Shown here in pieces: positions 1-11,241 of a DNA stretch of 64,000 bases (the first letter of the stretch is position 1; the number at the start of each line of letters is the position of its first letter). Position numbers and translations under genes: made by a program. This DNA is from Clavaria fumosa. Lineage: Eukaryota; Basidiomycota; Agaricomycetes; Agaricales; Clavariaceae. The notes under the pieces were generated by a model. It was not told the origin of the DNA. It worked only from the letters and a program-made list of their open reading frames with translations, and searched no databases. Location: contig OX637803.1 of NCBI GenBank assembly GCA_951802425.1, positions 558,001-622,000 on the forward strand, read 5' to 3'.

Positions 1-180
1 CCGAGAGGCTAGAAGGCACTTTTCGGCGTGGTTGCCAAAAGAATATCACAGGAAGCTCTACGGGGACGGGGTGCTGGAGTCGATAGAAGCCTCTGGTTAC
101 GTCCGTGCTAGAGCCGAGTCCAAATCCAGAGGGACGAAAGACACTGTGAAGCTCTCGATCTGCTCGGCAAGAAAGAACTA

Positions 181-1074
181 TCAAGTCTCGATCGGCTCGG
201 CTGGTTCGGCGTACTTCCGGCAATAATCCGGGAGATACTTGGCTATCTCCCTCTGAATTAGGTTGTATCGGAGTGGCATGTGTTCGACGACGTGGCCAAC
301 GATATCCCAGACAGACGTATCCGAACCCCCAAACGGAAAGAGCACCGATCCATTATGAAGCAATCGTTTACAGTGCTCCGTAGATAGCTGTCGCTCACGA
401 TGTTGTCCGTCGTCGGGCGAAACTTGATCCCACTTCGTCGTTGCCAAAACGACGTGTTCAGCAGCGTTGACGCCGAATAGATTAGAAAATGATCCGAAGC
501 TTTGACGCATTGGGCCGCCCCAGCGGGACTGCGATATGTCGTGCAAATAGATAACACCCGCCAACCCGTTGCCCACACTATAGCTGGTCGGTGATGAGTG
601 TTGGGGAGAATTTTCATGAACTGGTAAGCCTACCAACGTTGAATCCAGCCAGCAATACATTTCGAGATTTCCACGTCTTCCAATTCATCACCGAAACCTG
701 GAGCTTCAACAAAAACAACACGACGGTTGGGGTCTGCAGGGTAGGGAACAGGGATAGGTACTAAGCCGGTCATACTACCTTCCAGGTTGTCACCGATAGG
801 AGTGACTGTCTTCCCAGCGGCGATATTGATGAACTATGTGGACGTGAATCAAAGAACCCTTATGAGGGAGAGATCTTACGGTGCTTTTCCCAACCCCAGT
901 TGGACCCATAACTCTGGAATATTATGGTGAATGACGCACGAATGTAAAAGAGAATGGAATGACCAACAGAATGATGATGTCGTTCAGCTCTCCAACCCAG
1001 TCGTCTCTGATCTTCTGATTAAAGCGATTTTATCCACCGACAATGGAACAAACTTACGACAGCGGCTTCGACAT
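181..1074 (-). CDS. Short P-loop GTPase, copy G1
   Basis: Member of the local P-loop GTPase family, read as five exons: 1074-1058, 1006-968, 913-880, 833-634 and 583-181, about 230 aa. The 34-nt third exon carries the Walker A loop MGPTGVGKST. The next exon starts FINIAAGKTV and carries the G3 region, which reads VEAPGFGD rather than VDTPGFDD, so the usual Asp is Glu. The last exon has the LAGVIYLHDIS block and the G4-like TTKW. It stops soon after the LIQREIAK helix, so the C-terminal helical tail of the long copies is missing. Exon 1 (MSKPLS) lies inside the last codons of the upstream copy G2, in the same frame, and no family promoter is visible before it. It may be an independent short gene or the second half of a G2-G1 transcript. 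Function unknown; GTP binding is inferred. Confidence 0.65.
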
Positions 1075-2256
1075 GCAATCATTCCCTTCGGGATGTTGGT
1101 TGCCCTTCGATGTCCGGATGACAACCTTGGCACCCTTGGAGAGCAGTGAGCGGATCCAAATCAAGGGAAAACGGCCAAGTGGAATCTTCAGCTTCTCGAG
1201 CTGTGTGAAAAGCGATCGGATGCGGTTAACTGTCTCTTCGTATTGCGACTTCAATTCCGGCGTCATGTTTGAGGTTGCCCTCAGAGATCGGGCCAGTTCC
1301 TGCTGCTTCTGGAGCAGCTCCTTCAATTCGCCACGTAAAGCTTTACCGGCATCGGTTTCAGGAAGGCGCTTCTGAAGAATGACCAGCTCCTTCTGAATTT
1401 GAATGTGATGGAGGGAAATGCCTTCCACAACGTGGTCGACGACATCCCAGACGGAATCGTATGAGCCTCGAAACCGAGCCAGCTTCGATCCTTGCTTCAG
1501 TAGTTCGTTCCAATACACATCGATAAGCTGTCCTTCTCGCTTTCGTCCCATTTCGCCTGCAACTTGGCACCATTTTGTCGTTGCCAGAACAATGTTTTTG
1601 ACAGCATCTATGCCGCACAATCTGGAGAACACAACGAAATTCCTGTGCGTCGTGCCACGCATACGAGCCTGCGATATGTCATGTAGATAGATAATCCCCG
1701 CTAAATTGTTTTTATTACGATACCTAAATAGGATGAGTACGGGGCATATCTGAATATAGGAGCAGGCTCACGTGCGTTCCATCCAAGCAGCGATGCGTTC
1801 CAGAATTACAGTGTCAGTTTGGAATGTATCGTCAAAACCTGGAGTGTCAACAAACACAACACGGCGACCGGGGTCTCTAGGGTAGGGAACAGGGATAGGC
1901 ACCACATCAGTCGTACAAGAGTCCAGGCCGTGACCAACAGCAGTAAGATTCTTCTGGGCAGCCGTATTGATGAGCTAGTGTATGCGTGAGTTAACGAACC
2001 TGTTCGAGAGTATTTGGTCTCACAGTGCTTTTCCCGGCACTTGTTGGACCCATGATGCTATGAGATCTGGGTCAGCGACAATGCATCAGCCACAGCACGT
2101 ATGGAAAAAACAAACGGAATGATGATGTCCTTCGGGTGTGGGACCCAGCTGATCCTAATCCGGTCGTTCAAAGTGATATCGCCTGCGAGTAGCGTCCAAA
2201 GTAACTTACGCCGGCTGCTGCTCCGTCATCCAGCTTGTGCCTCTACGTTTACCCAT
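1054..2256 (-). CDS. Long P-loop GTPase, copy G2
   Basis: Intact family member of about 330 aa in five exons: 2256-2210, 2154-2116, 2057-2024, 1974-1772 and 1723-1054. All junctions are GT-AG and phases agree (2, 2, 0, 2). Exon 1 is basic (MGKRRGTSW). Exon 2 ends in the hydrophobic DIIIP strand that precedes Walker A. Exon 3 is the 34-nt microexon with MGPTSAGKST. Exon 4 has VGHGLDSCTTDV, with a Thr that could be the switch I Thr, and the G3 motif VDTPGFDD. Exon 5 has ATTKW and a long charged helical tail with two likely coiled-coil stretches (LQKRLPETDAGKALRGELK and a later RIRSLFTQLEKL). The stop codon TAA lies inside GTAAGT, which is also the splice donor of copy G1. AIG1/GIMAP likeness is an impression from the motif order; the exact family needs a profile search. 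Confidence 0.8.
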
Positions 2257-2639
2257 TGTAACAATGTGGTAGTGAAGAGGTGAGGGCTAGAGTTATGAGA
2301 TACACAGAGCACTTTCGATGCGAGGCATGTAATACCCTTGCAAGCGACAACATGAGGCGTTCCAGCAGGTGTGTGTGCTGGTGCTGCGGTAAATCTGCGG
2401 GCTGAAATGATCAGGTTGGTATCCTTTTGTGGCCTCCACACGTACTTCAGCTCATACGCTAATGGTTGGCCACGACGGCCAGTGTAAATTTCATTCCGAA
2501 TCCATGAGTTTTTCGCGTGTTTAGACCGCCGTGGGCATAGCCAGATTCCAGGTTAGCCTTATGAATCAAGCGGGCTTGCTGATGCGTTGTCTCTTGAGCG
2601 AGTATATCACCTCCCACTCTAACAATAATCCCCAGAAAG
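2257..2639. promoter_or_regulatory. Divergent upstream region between G2 and a G5-like relic
   Basis: Non-coding stretch. Its left part (about 2280-2480) resembles the DNA upstream of G4 (about 5840-6010) and of G10 (about 17950-18090), sharing blocks such as CCTTTTRTGGTGT-like sequence and a CAGCAGGYGTGTGTG-like block. Its right part (about 2530-2639) resembles the DNA upstream of G5 (about 7020-7120). So promoters were copied with the genes. No clear TATA box was identified. Confidence 0.4.
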
Positions 2640-2836
2640 ATGGCCAAGAGTGTGTCTGAGCATGGCTCCCACAACGTAGACAAGATTATTCTGCGCGTTC
2701 TTTTTTGCCCTTGCCTGGCGGGTCGGCTTTTTAGTGTCATTGGTGCGCTCTTAATCTGTCGAGAAAAGCACTGTAATATTTCCTCCCTTCTATGCTCTCA
2801 CTGCCTCAGATTTTCTGTAGAGTTCCACAACGTGAT
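2640..2836 (+). pseudogene. 5' relic of a G5-like GTPase
   Basis: The first exon (ATG at 2640, MAKSVSEHGS) closely matches exon 1 of G5 (MPSTKSVSEHGS at 7121). The donor that would follow IIL reads GCGCGT instead of GTGCGC. The Walker A microexon is degenerate: it reads VIGALLICREKHC where a GKST loop is expected. Only the start of the next intron and exon is recognisable, ending near 2836. It is a dead 5' fragment duplicated together with its upstream region. Confidence 0.7.
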
Positions 2837-3141
2837 CCTGTGAATTTGTGGTTGCACCCTCAGCAAAGTCCCTGCTAGCAATGCTGGTAGCATGCTCATC
2901 TCTCCCCCACAAGGCTCCGTCAACGGATCCGAAGGCAAGCGGCATGATGTTCATTCAGATCCCTGTCTTTGTATCGCTGGGAACTGGCGTCAATTCTTTA
3001 TCACAAACTGCGACTGCGACAACGCGCAGACATCTCGTGCATCGCCTGCAGGAGTGCACACCTGTTCTGCCCCCGCTACAAATCTCCCCGCTGCGGTGTT
3101 AGGCTCTCCTCCTCATTCATTGTCTTATAGTCACCACCGCA

Positions 3142-4007
3142 ATGACTTCGTACGTTTGTTCCCTCAGCAGATAAGATCGCCTTAACGACAAGATCTGGGA
3201 CAGCTGGGTTCCACGGTCGAACGATATTATCATTCTGTTGGTTACTTTATTGTCGTTGACATTTGTGCGTCATTCATCGTAATGTTCCAGTGTCATGGGT
3301 CCAACTGGGGTTGGGAAAAGCACCGTAAGATCGCTCTCTTACAAGGGATCGTTGATTCACGTCCACACAGTTCATCAACATCGCTGCTGGGAGGACGGTC
3401 GCTCCTATCGGCGACAACCTGGAAGGTAGTACGACCGACTTGGTGCCCATCCCTGTTCGCTATCCTGCAGACCTCAACCGTCATGTTGTCTTCGTTGAGG
3501 CGCCAGGTTTCGGCGATGCATCGGAAGACTTGGAGATCTTAAAACGTATTGCTGGCTGGATTCAACGTTGGTGAGCCTAGCGGTTCGTGACAAAATTTCT
3601 CCTACCTATCACCCACCAGCTATCGTGAAAACAACGGTTTGGCGGGAGTTCTTTATTTGCACGACATATCGCAGCCCCGCTGGCCCGGCCCAATGAGTCA
3701 AAGCTTCGGGTCGTTCTCCCAATTATTCGGCGTCAATGCTGCTGAACACATCCTTTTGGTAACGACCAAGTGGCGTCAAGTTTTGCCTGACGACGGACAA
3801 CGTCGCGAGAGACAGCTATCCACGGAGCCCTGGAAACAATTGCTCGATCGAGGATCAGTGCTAACTCGATTTGATGGTTCGAACGCGTCTGTCTGGGATA
3901 TCGTCAACCACGTCGGACGCATGCCACTCCAATACCACTTGATTCAAAAGGAGATAGCCAGATATCTTCCAAAAAGCATACTTTCGCGATTTTTCAAAAA
4001 GAGCTAA
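3142..4007 (+). CDS. Short P-loop GTPase, copy G3
   Basis: Five-exon model with consistent phases: 3142-3149, 3204-3236, 3291-3324, 3371-3570 and 3620-4007, about 220 aa. The microexon carries MGPTGVGKST. Exon 4 starts FINIAAGRTV and has the altered G3 motif VEAPGFGD, shared only with G1. Exon 5 has LAGVLYLHDIS, TTKW and SVWDIV, then ends shortly after LIQKEIARYL. The long helical tail is absent, although decayed coding-like sequence resembling it (RIESL) is visible to about 4075. The region upstream, roughly 2980-3140, matches the region upstream of G7 (about 11080-11240), so the two arose by a duplication that included the promoter. The first exon is only 8 nt, so the start is the least certain part. 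Confidence 0.6.
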
Positions 4008-4630
4008 CGACATTGTCGAGCTAGTAGACCATGCTCACCTAGTCGCCGAGCGGATCGAAAGTCTGATTATATCTTAATTTTTGTAGTCTTTTAGTAATTA
4101 AATTATGATGGGTACCTCTTTCCGAGGGTTCTTGTCGTCGGTAAAGGCATGTATCATCGACTTGGCTTGTACTCATTCATCAGGAAAAGTCTCAGTTGCT
4201 AAATATGATAGTTAGCAGCTACTGATGCTGTCAGTGATGGCCGACACACCTAGTTTTTGGCCCTCTCTATAAGAGTAATACATAGGTGAATCAAAAGAAA
4301 TATTAATAAATGGTAGTGGACACAGCCTGAACAGTAATAAAGGAATGGAAAATGGCACATTATGATGACTTATGTCGTAGCTGACGGTTAACCGTAAGTT
4401 CTATCTAATCTTCACTTTATTCTTTTTATGAACGGCCGGCGTTCGGTGCTCAGACAGCTCTTTAGGCCCTATAACTCAAGTACGATATGAAAGAGAGTAC
4501 AACACATGAAACAGCCAAGTAGTTCCACGACCACGATCCATGCTGAAGCACCTATAAGCTACCATCGGCTTGAGCGTCGTGGCCAAGGTCGCCGATAGGC
4601 TGCGCAGGGATAAATGAGCGACGACAGAAA
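4008..4630. other. AT-rich spacer between convergent G3 and G4
   Basis: Contains decayed tail sequence of G3 up to about 4075 and then the 3' regions of two convergent genes. I see no further gene. Confidence 0.5.
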
Positions 4631-5811
4631 CTAGATCAACGGAATGCACACCTGGGGACGTTTGTTATCCTGTGGTGCCCGGGCGATAGGTTTGTCACCC
4701 TTGTCGAGCAGCGAGCGGATCCAAGTCACGATAAAACGGCCAAGGGGAATCTTCAGATTTTCGAGCTGTGTGACGAGCGATCGGATCCGATGAGCTGCCT
4801 CTTCATATTGCGCTCGCACTTCTGGCGTTAGGTTTGAGGTTGTTTTCAAAGATCGAGCCAGTTCCTGCTGCTTCTGGAGCAGGTCTTTCAGTTCACCGCG
4901 CAAAGCTCTACCGGCATCGGTTTCAGGAAGGCGCTTCTGAAGAATGACCAGCTCCTTCTGGATTTGGATGTGGTGGAGGGAAATGCCTCCGACGACGTGG
5001 TCGACGACATCCCAGACGGAGTCGTATGAGCCTCGAAACCGAGCCAGTGTGGAGCCTTGGGTCAATAATTCATTCCAATACACATCGGTGAGCTGTTCTT
5101 CGCGCTTCCGTCCCATTTCGCCTGCAACTTGGCTCCATTTTGTCGTTGCCAGAACAATGTTTTTGGCAGCATCTATGCCGCACAACCTGGAGAACATCGT
5201 GAAGTTCCGGCGGGTCGTGCCGTACATGCGGGCCTGCGATATGTCGTGCAGATAGATAATCCCCGCTAAATCGTTTTTGTTACGATACCTAGCGTACGAT
5301 GAGTATTGCTCCCCTCTACATAACAGGGCAGCCTACGTGCGATCCATCCAAGAAGCGATACGATCCAGGATCACAATGTCTGTTCGGAATGTATCATCGA
5401 AACCTGGAGTGTCAACAAAGACAACACGGCGATCGGGGTCTCCAGGATAGGGAACAGGTATAGGCACTACGTCGATCGTACAAGAGTCCAGGTCGTGACC
5501 AACAGGGGTAAGATTCTTCTGAGCAGCTGTATTGATGAGCTGGTATATTCATGAGTCAACGAGCCAGTTCGTGAGTGTTTGGTCTCACTGTACTTTTCCC
5601 GACACCAGTTGGGCCCATGACACTACGAGATCTAGTAAGCGACAACAAAGTAGATATGGAAGAAACCAACGGAATGATGATGTCGCTCGGGTGTGGGACC
5701 CAGCTGATCCTAATCCGGTTGTTCAGAGGGGTATTCTTCTGGGTCAACGCTCAAAGAAACTCACGCTGGCCTCCGACTCTTCATCCAGCTCGCGTTCTTG
5801 CGTTTGCCCAT
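4631..5811 (-). CDS. Long P-loop GTPase, copy G4
   Basis: Intact copy of about 326 aa, exons 5811-5765, 5709-5671, 5622-5589, 5539-5337 and 5288-4631, with exon sizes 47, 39, 34, 203 and 658 nt. The first four equal those of G2, so these are recent duplicates. Exon 1 gives the basic MGKRKNASW start. The microexon has MGPTGVGKST. Exon 4 has LINTAAQKNLTPVGHDLDSC and VDTPGFDDTF. Exon 5 has LAGIIYLHDISQARM, ATTKW and the full C-terminal helical tail ending in IPLGRF and TWIRSLL. That last segment looks amphipathic and might touch a membrane (inference). It is convergent with G3 and shares its promoter type with G2 and G10. It is the best reference copy for defining the family. Confidence 0.82.
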
Positions 5812-7120
5812 TGTAACGATGTGGAAGGATGTGTAACAGAGAGGTGAAAGCTTGCGTTATTGGATATACAGAGGACGGCTGCGACATGTTGTATCCTTGC
5901 GGGCGATAACACATAAGGCCATGAGGCCTAACGCGCCTAACGCGTTCAGCAGGCGTGTGTGATGCTGGGTGAAATGACGGGCTCGTTGATTTCCTTTTAT
6001 GGTGTTTGGAACATCTGGTACCATGTTACGCTCATACAATACACTAGAAAAGGGCCGATCTTACGACGGCAAAGCACCTTGTTTACAGTGTCTATTGGGC
6101 TCTGGTATTTGATCAGGGTTGTACATTCAAGTATATGTCCATGTAGTATGTACATCATTATAGAGAATACAGTAGATCCAATCATTGTTGATATTGGCCA
6201 ACCTCCTACAACTGACACCATTCAATGCATACATTACATTGTCAAGGGCTTGCAGAGCCAACAACATACAGCTCCTGCAAGATTTTGATGACTGGCTCTT
6301 TACTCAGCATCCAAGTGAATATCTTAGGCAGGAGGACTTTCGACTGGAGAGACTTGACCACGAGACAGGATCCTGGTGGATGTCATTACAGAAAAAGCAG
6401 AACCATGGAACAAGTGATGGGCATACCATCATTGGAAACCTGTGGTTAGTATGCTTCCTCTCTCATTCATTTCAAAACTAATTTCAATGAAAAGACTCGA
6501 TAGAGACATACCTAGAATGACTCTTTCTTATATGATGTAACAGAACTTGCACAGACTCAATGCAGTATGTTGCATTGATGAGAAACCAGCACATACTAGG
6601 ATGTGTTCTAGTACAGTATGTTTGTGCTGTGCACTGCAGTGACTGCACAGCTTTTTTATGTGTGTCCCTGCTCTTACACCATACCCTCACCTCTGTTTTT
6701 ATAATGTGTTTCATACATTTAGCTTCTGTAACATGACTCTCCTCATATTCTTGTCTATCTATATGTTTCTTCAACTAATTTCTATAGGACAATGAAAGTA
6801 CCTCCGAATAGTTTGTTCTGTATGGCGTGAGAAGTTTCTTCTAAAAGTGGTCTTTTTTGCATTTCCAGTCCCAGTGACCTTGTTAGTAAACAAGGTGAAT
6901 AAGCGAGGTAAGACCAGGACGGGTCACCAGAGCAACTCCAGGTTGTAACCTCACCATGTCCTGCGAGGTTCATCTGTTCACACTCTAGATCCACGAGGTC
7001 TGCGTACGTTCAGACTACCGCAGATTCCGATCAGCCTCATGTATCAATCAGGGCTACTATGCGCAATTGTCTCCCAAGCGATATCACTTCTCACTGCAAC
7101 GACCCTGTTGGGCCATCGCG
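5812..7120. other. Intergenic region with shared promoters, unassigned centre
   Basis: About 5830-6010 is the duplicated G2/G4/G10-type upstream region. About 6950-7120 is the G5-type upstream region, matching about 2530-2639. The AT-rich middle (6050-6780) has short open frames, for example one at 6185-6481 on the plus strand containing DFDDWLFTQHPSEYLRQEDF. They lack recognisable domains or a splice context I can defend. Confidence 0.35.
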
Positions 7121-8143
7121 ATGCCCTCCACAAAGAGTGTGTCTGAGCATGGCTCCCGCGACTCAGACAAAATCATTCTGTGCGCTTTTTTGCCTTTCGC
7201 TTGGAGGAGAACCGTCACTAACTCAGCTTTACAGTATCATGGGTGCGACTGGTGTCGGCAAAAGCACTGTAATATTTCCTCCGTTCTACGCGTTCGCTAC
7301 CTCATATTTTTCCATAGTTCATCAATATTGCCGCTGACAACGACGTCGCAATAGTGGGCCACGAGCTGGAATCTTGCACTAAAGATATCAAAACTTTCGC
7401 TGTCCCCTATCGCGGGGATCCTACGCTTCGTGTCATATTCGTTGACACTCCGGGCTTTGATGATACATGGCTGCCTGATACAGAGATCTTGAGACGTGTC
7501 GCAGTTTGGCTTGAAACCTCGTATGTGAAGTATTCTTTTTTGCGCTTATGTGCTCACCACAGACAGATACCGCTCTCGGAAAAAACTGGCCGGAATCATC
7601 TACGCGCATGAGATTTCACGTCCTCGCATGCTCAGGACAGCAAACAGAAACTTCAATATGTTCAAAGAGCTGTGCGGCGGCGACGGTGCTAGAAATACTA
7701 TCCTAGTCACGACGAAATGGGGCCTTGTCGAAGATTCTGTCGGGAAGCAGCGCCAGCAGGACCTAGCAAATCTGTACTGGAAAGAAATGCTGGAAAGAGG
7801 CTCGCGAATGGATCAATTCCTGGGCACGCCCACGTCTGCTTGGAATATCGTCGACTCCATTGTCATAAACGAACCAATCACCACCATCTTAATTCAGAAG
7901 GAGCTGGTCGACCTTCGGAAGATTCTGCCTGAAACCTCAGCCGCGATCGCACTTCGTCACGAGCTGGAGATCCTGTTGCAAGAGCAGAAGGAGCAAGCCA
8001 GAATGCTTAAGGACCATCCAAGGCCAGAGCTACAAGGGAATCATGACCACATCCATTCACGCATACGCTCAACGCTTAAGCAAATCCAGGAGCTTCAAGT
8101 CCCACTCAGCCGGAGGGTAAGGACAATGTTCGGTTTCGCCTAG
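7121..8143 (+). CDS. Long P-loop GTPase, copy G5
   Basis: Intact four-exon copy of about 290 aa: 7121-7179, 7235-7268, 7318-7520 and 7567-8143. One 59-nt exon replaces the first two exons of G2/G4 and ends in the KIIL strand. The 34-nt microexon carries MGATGVGKST. Exon 3 has FINIAADNDV, VGHELESCTKDI and VDTPGFDDTW. The last exon has LAGIIYAHEIS, VTTKW and a helical tail (LRKILPETSAAIALRHELE). It is more divergent than the G2/G4/G10 group: the start is MPSTKSVSEHGS and the tail is shorter and ends in a basic RRVRTMFGFA. All junctions are GT-AG and in phase. Role unknown beyond predicted GTP binding. Confidence 0.8.
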
Positions 8144-8598
8144 GTTTGTTCTATATCAGGCGCCCGAAACACGATCCCGTCCTCTCCACCCACGAATCCT
8201 ATCGTAGATGCGCATTCGGTGTGCCACAACCACTGCCGCTGGTTAAGGATGTGTGCATGTACATACTAGCGTATGCCATCCCGAGAACGGAGGCCTAGCC
8301 AGAAGACACTATGCATAATCTGCAAGCGCTCTGTTGATGGTTGTTTTCGCGCTCGAACATGCCTAAGCTGCATGCCACAAGCGCAGAGATCTCGGATCTA
8401 TGCCGAACCGCGAGGGGAGACCGTGGCGTCGGATGCCTGGTGACATGAGTTCATTGACGATGCGATCTTTCACAGGTGCGCATTGTCCTTTTAGGAAGCA
8501 CGAACACTCATGTTGCGACTCCGCGGCTCCAGATGCAGACGGAGGCTACCTCGTGCATCGCAACTTGATCGCGATGAGAAACGTGCCTACCTCATTAT

Positions 8599-9499
8599 AT
8601 GCAAGACGAGCCTTGCCGCCTGTCTCATTTCCCAAGTACCCATGGCGAAGTGGAAGCAATTGGTTATGCGCCTCAAGAGGCTACTTGGGTGCGCCCCAGC
8701 TTTGTGATCCATGCCTCTTGCCTTACGCCCCATTTCAGCGGCGGCCCGAACATAGATTCGAATTGTCAGGTTGTTCTGTGCGTAGTTTATACTTCCACGG
8801 TGGAAGCTTTTATTCATTCCGATGTCAGTATAATGGGGATGATCGGAGCTGGGAAAAGCACTGTAATGCGAATTCTCTTAGCCGCTTCTATCGACTCATG
8901 TCAGCAGTTCATCAACGCAGCCGCTCAGAATTCTGGAAGACCTCCACTCTTAGTCGACGAGCGTTTAGGGCCACCCAGAAAGGAGATTGTGTCTATTATT
9001 GCCGAGGATCCCGCAAACGCAAGCCGCCGCTTTGTATTTGTTGAGATTACAGGTTTTGACAACCCAGACGACGATCTTGGGATCTTGAACAATGCTACTA
9101 CATGGGTTGAGAGGTGGTGTACAGACTCTTCCGCATTCTTATCAATTCTAATCGTATGCTAGGAAGGGGTATAGGAACAACCTTGCCGGGATCATATTTC
9201 TTTACGAGATCAGTCAAGCTCGCATATTCAGGGAACTTCCGAGACTGGATAGGCTCGCTAATTTATCCGGGTCCAATGATGCGGGGAGAATTATTCTTGC
9301 AACAACCAAGTGGTCCGATCCTCCTAGGCGTCGTCAATTGCAACGCGAGCAGGAGCTATTCACGTTGCATTGGGTGAAAACGCCGGAACGGGGTTCAAGA
9401 CTGATGAGATTTTGCAAGAGTTGTAGTAAGTCAGAGAACGAATGCGCCTGGGAGATTGTCCGGAACCTCGCTTCATTACCTAGATCTAATTTACCGTGA
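8599..9499 (+). CDS. Divergent short P-loop GTPase, copy G6
   Basis: Four-exon model 8599-8777, 8829-8862, 8908-9116 and 9163-9499, about 252 aa. It keeps the family architecture: a 34-nt microexon with MGMIGAGKST, an exon starting FINAAAQN, and a last exon with LAGIIFLYEISQAR and ATTKW. The G3 region reads VEITGFDN, so the expected Asp is Glu and the Pro is Thr. The segment holding the candidate switch I Thr is also remodelled. It ends after CAWEIVRNLASLPRSNLP with no helical tail. The 5' exon start at 8599 is the first in-phase ATG and is less certain than the rest. It may be a fast-evolving functional copy, because no frame is broken over the whole model. Confidence 0.6.
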
Positions 9500-11241
9500 G
9501 CCAGAGACTTATAATACCCTGCCAAGATATACGTTTCTCTTCTGAATTCAGACGTAGCGCTGGTCAGTTGAAAGCGTCACATGATTAGCAGGAAGGCAAT
9601 CAGTCGCTCGCGCACTTGTTCCGTATATACTATACTGAACTCCCTTTGGGATCTTGGCGCGCTACCTATCTGTAGTCTGGTTTGCAAGGACTGGGCGGTG
9701 CACGCACAAGCAAGGCTTTCAAACGCGTCTACATCCAGGTCCTATGGCCGTTTTCAATATCAGCCATGCAAATCCCTTCAGTTTGTTCAGAAGAACTGTT
9801 CTTGCAAATATTGAGAAGTTCAGCTGGCTAGCTGCCCGTGTCTAGAGCCTCCTGCGGTGCGATCTCTGGGCTGAACTAGCGGATGTTTTGATGGCCACTT
9901 CCATCTGAGGGAACTACGTCCCAAGCCAATTTCAACGATCACAACTTTCTTGCAGCTTCGGACTGCAGGCCCCTGAATCGTTTTGCTTGTAGATTCTGAT
10001 TTAGGCTCTGGCCCAATATCTGAGTGGGATCGTGAGGAACTTGTTATGCACCGCCTCATCATTTGCTTTCTGAGCATCCGCTTTCTGAAAGTAGATTCCG
10101 TGCGGCACGCCTCCTTTTATCCGTTCGTACCACCCCCACGCATTCCTTTTGTTAGCGTGACGTTGATCCTCCGAAGCATGGTCAACGTATGGTCGACGTT
10201 AGCGCCTGGCTCGATTCTCTCCTTGGAGGCTGCGAAGGGCCTGGAAGCCTGCAGGTACTCCGCCTCCAAGATGAGACAGGGAACCAACCTTCCACGCGCG
10301 ATCTTCATCAAACATGGCATCTGTGCACAGCATTGGTGTGAATCCGCAGTCAACGTGATTCTTTCAGTGGTCACTGCACAAAGCCCTCGCTTTTTATCGA
10401 TTCATCACGGATCCGACCGCGCAATCTGGCGCCGTACCTGAGAGCCAGTTCCCATAGCCTCTTGAGGGGCTTTTCAATTCACCCTGCGAGGCTCTGCCAA
10501 TGTCGGTTTTGGGGATCCGCTTTTAGCTCCTGTTGTCAACGACATCCCAGATGGAATCACACGGGTCTCTGAACCGACCCAGCTCGATGCATGAATGGCC
10601 AATACTGCTTTGCTCACGACTGCATCCCAAATCCGAAACTCGGTCGCTTCCTTGTTACTAAAACGTCAACGACGCACATTTTGGCGAAGACTAAGATTTT
10701 TGTGCATTATGCCATTCCACGGTCTTGTGACACATCATCACATAAAAAGAACCCTGTCAATGTATTCACCGATATCGAGGGGTGATCGGTATTGCTGACA
10801 TCAATAGAATTGTAGTCTTTACCGCCTCGAGGATCATGCCTTTATTCCATGAAAAACCAGACGCATCCATAAAGTGAGTTGCTTGCCTTCTTGCACAGTA
10901 ATTTTCACTCTATTACCCGCACAGTGCTGGTAGTCTGCACCAAAGCCGCGTGCATTGAATCAAAATAGAAAGCTTTCCAACTGTCCCCTTTTCTTTCTTT
11001 CCCTTTCTCCTTCCATCTTTTCAACGGCAAGCAGCTTGACAGATATTGATATGTCTGTCGTTCCATTACTAGAAATTGGCGTCAATTCTGTCTGTCAGAA
11101 CTGCTGCGACAACCGCGCGGGCATCTCGTGCATCGCCTGCAGGAGTACACATGTCTCTAGTTGAAACTCTATCCCCGCCATATATCCCGCTAGTGCAGCG
11201 TCGGGCTCTGCTCTCATCCTTCACCTCATAGTCGCTTCCCA
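9500..11241. other. Intergenic region with relics
   Basis: Apart from the GTPase relic at 10450-10700, about 9640-9720 reads LPICSLVCKDWAVHAQARL on the plus strand, which recalls an F-box-like fragment, but nothing around it supports a gene. The last 200 bases (about 11040-11241) are the upstream region of G7, homologous to that of G3. Otherwise I see nothing in it. Confidence 0.35.
10450..10700 (-). pseudogene. Relic of a GTPase last exon
   Basis: Read on the minus strand, this matches, in decayed form, the last exon of G2/G4. It holds the stretch around the SVWDVVDHVV block (plus strand CAACGACATCCCAGATGGA, compare G4 at about 5003), a PETDAG-like stretch, and upstream a TTKW-like remnant. 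Frames are broken and the upstream exons are gone. Confidence 0.55.

Noticed and set aside
9581..9814. Possible F-box gene
   Set aside because: Only about 20 residues look like an F-box segment and no exons continue it on either side.
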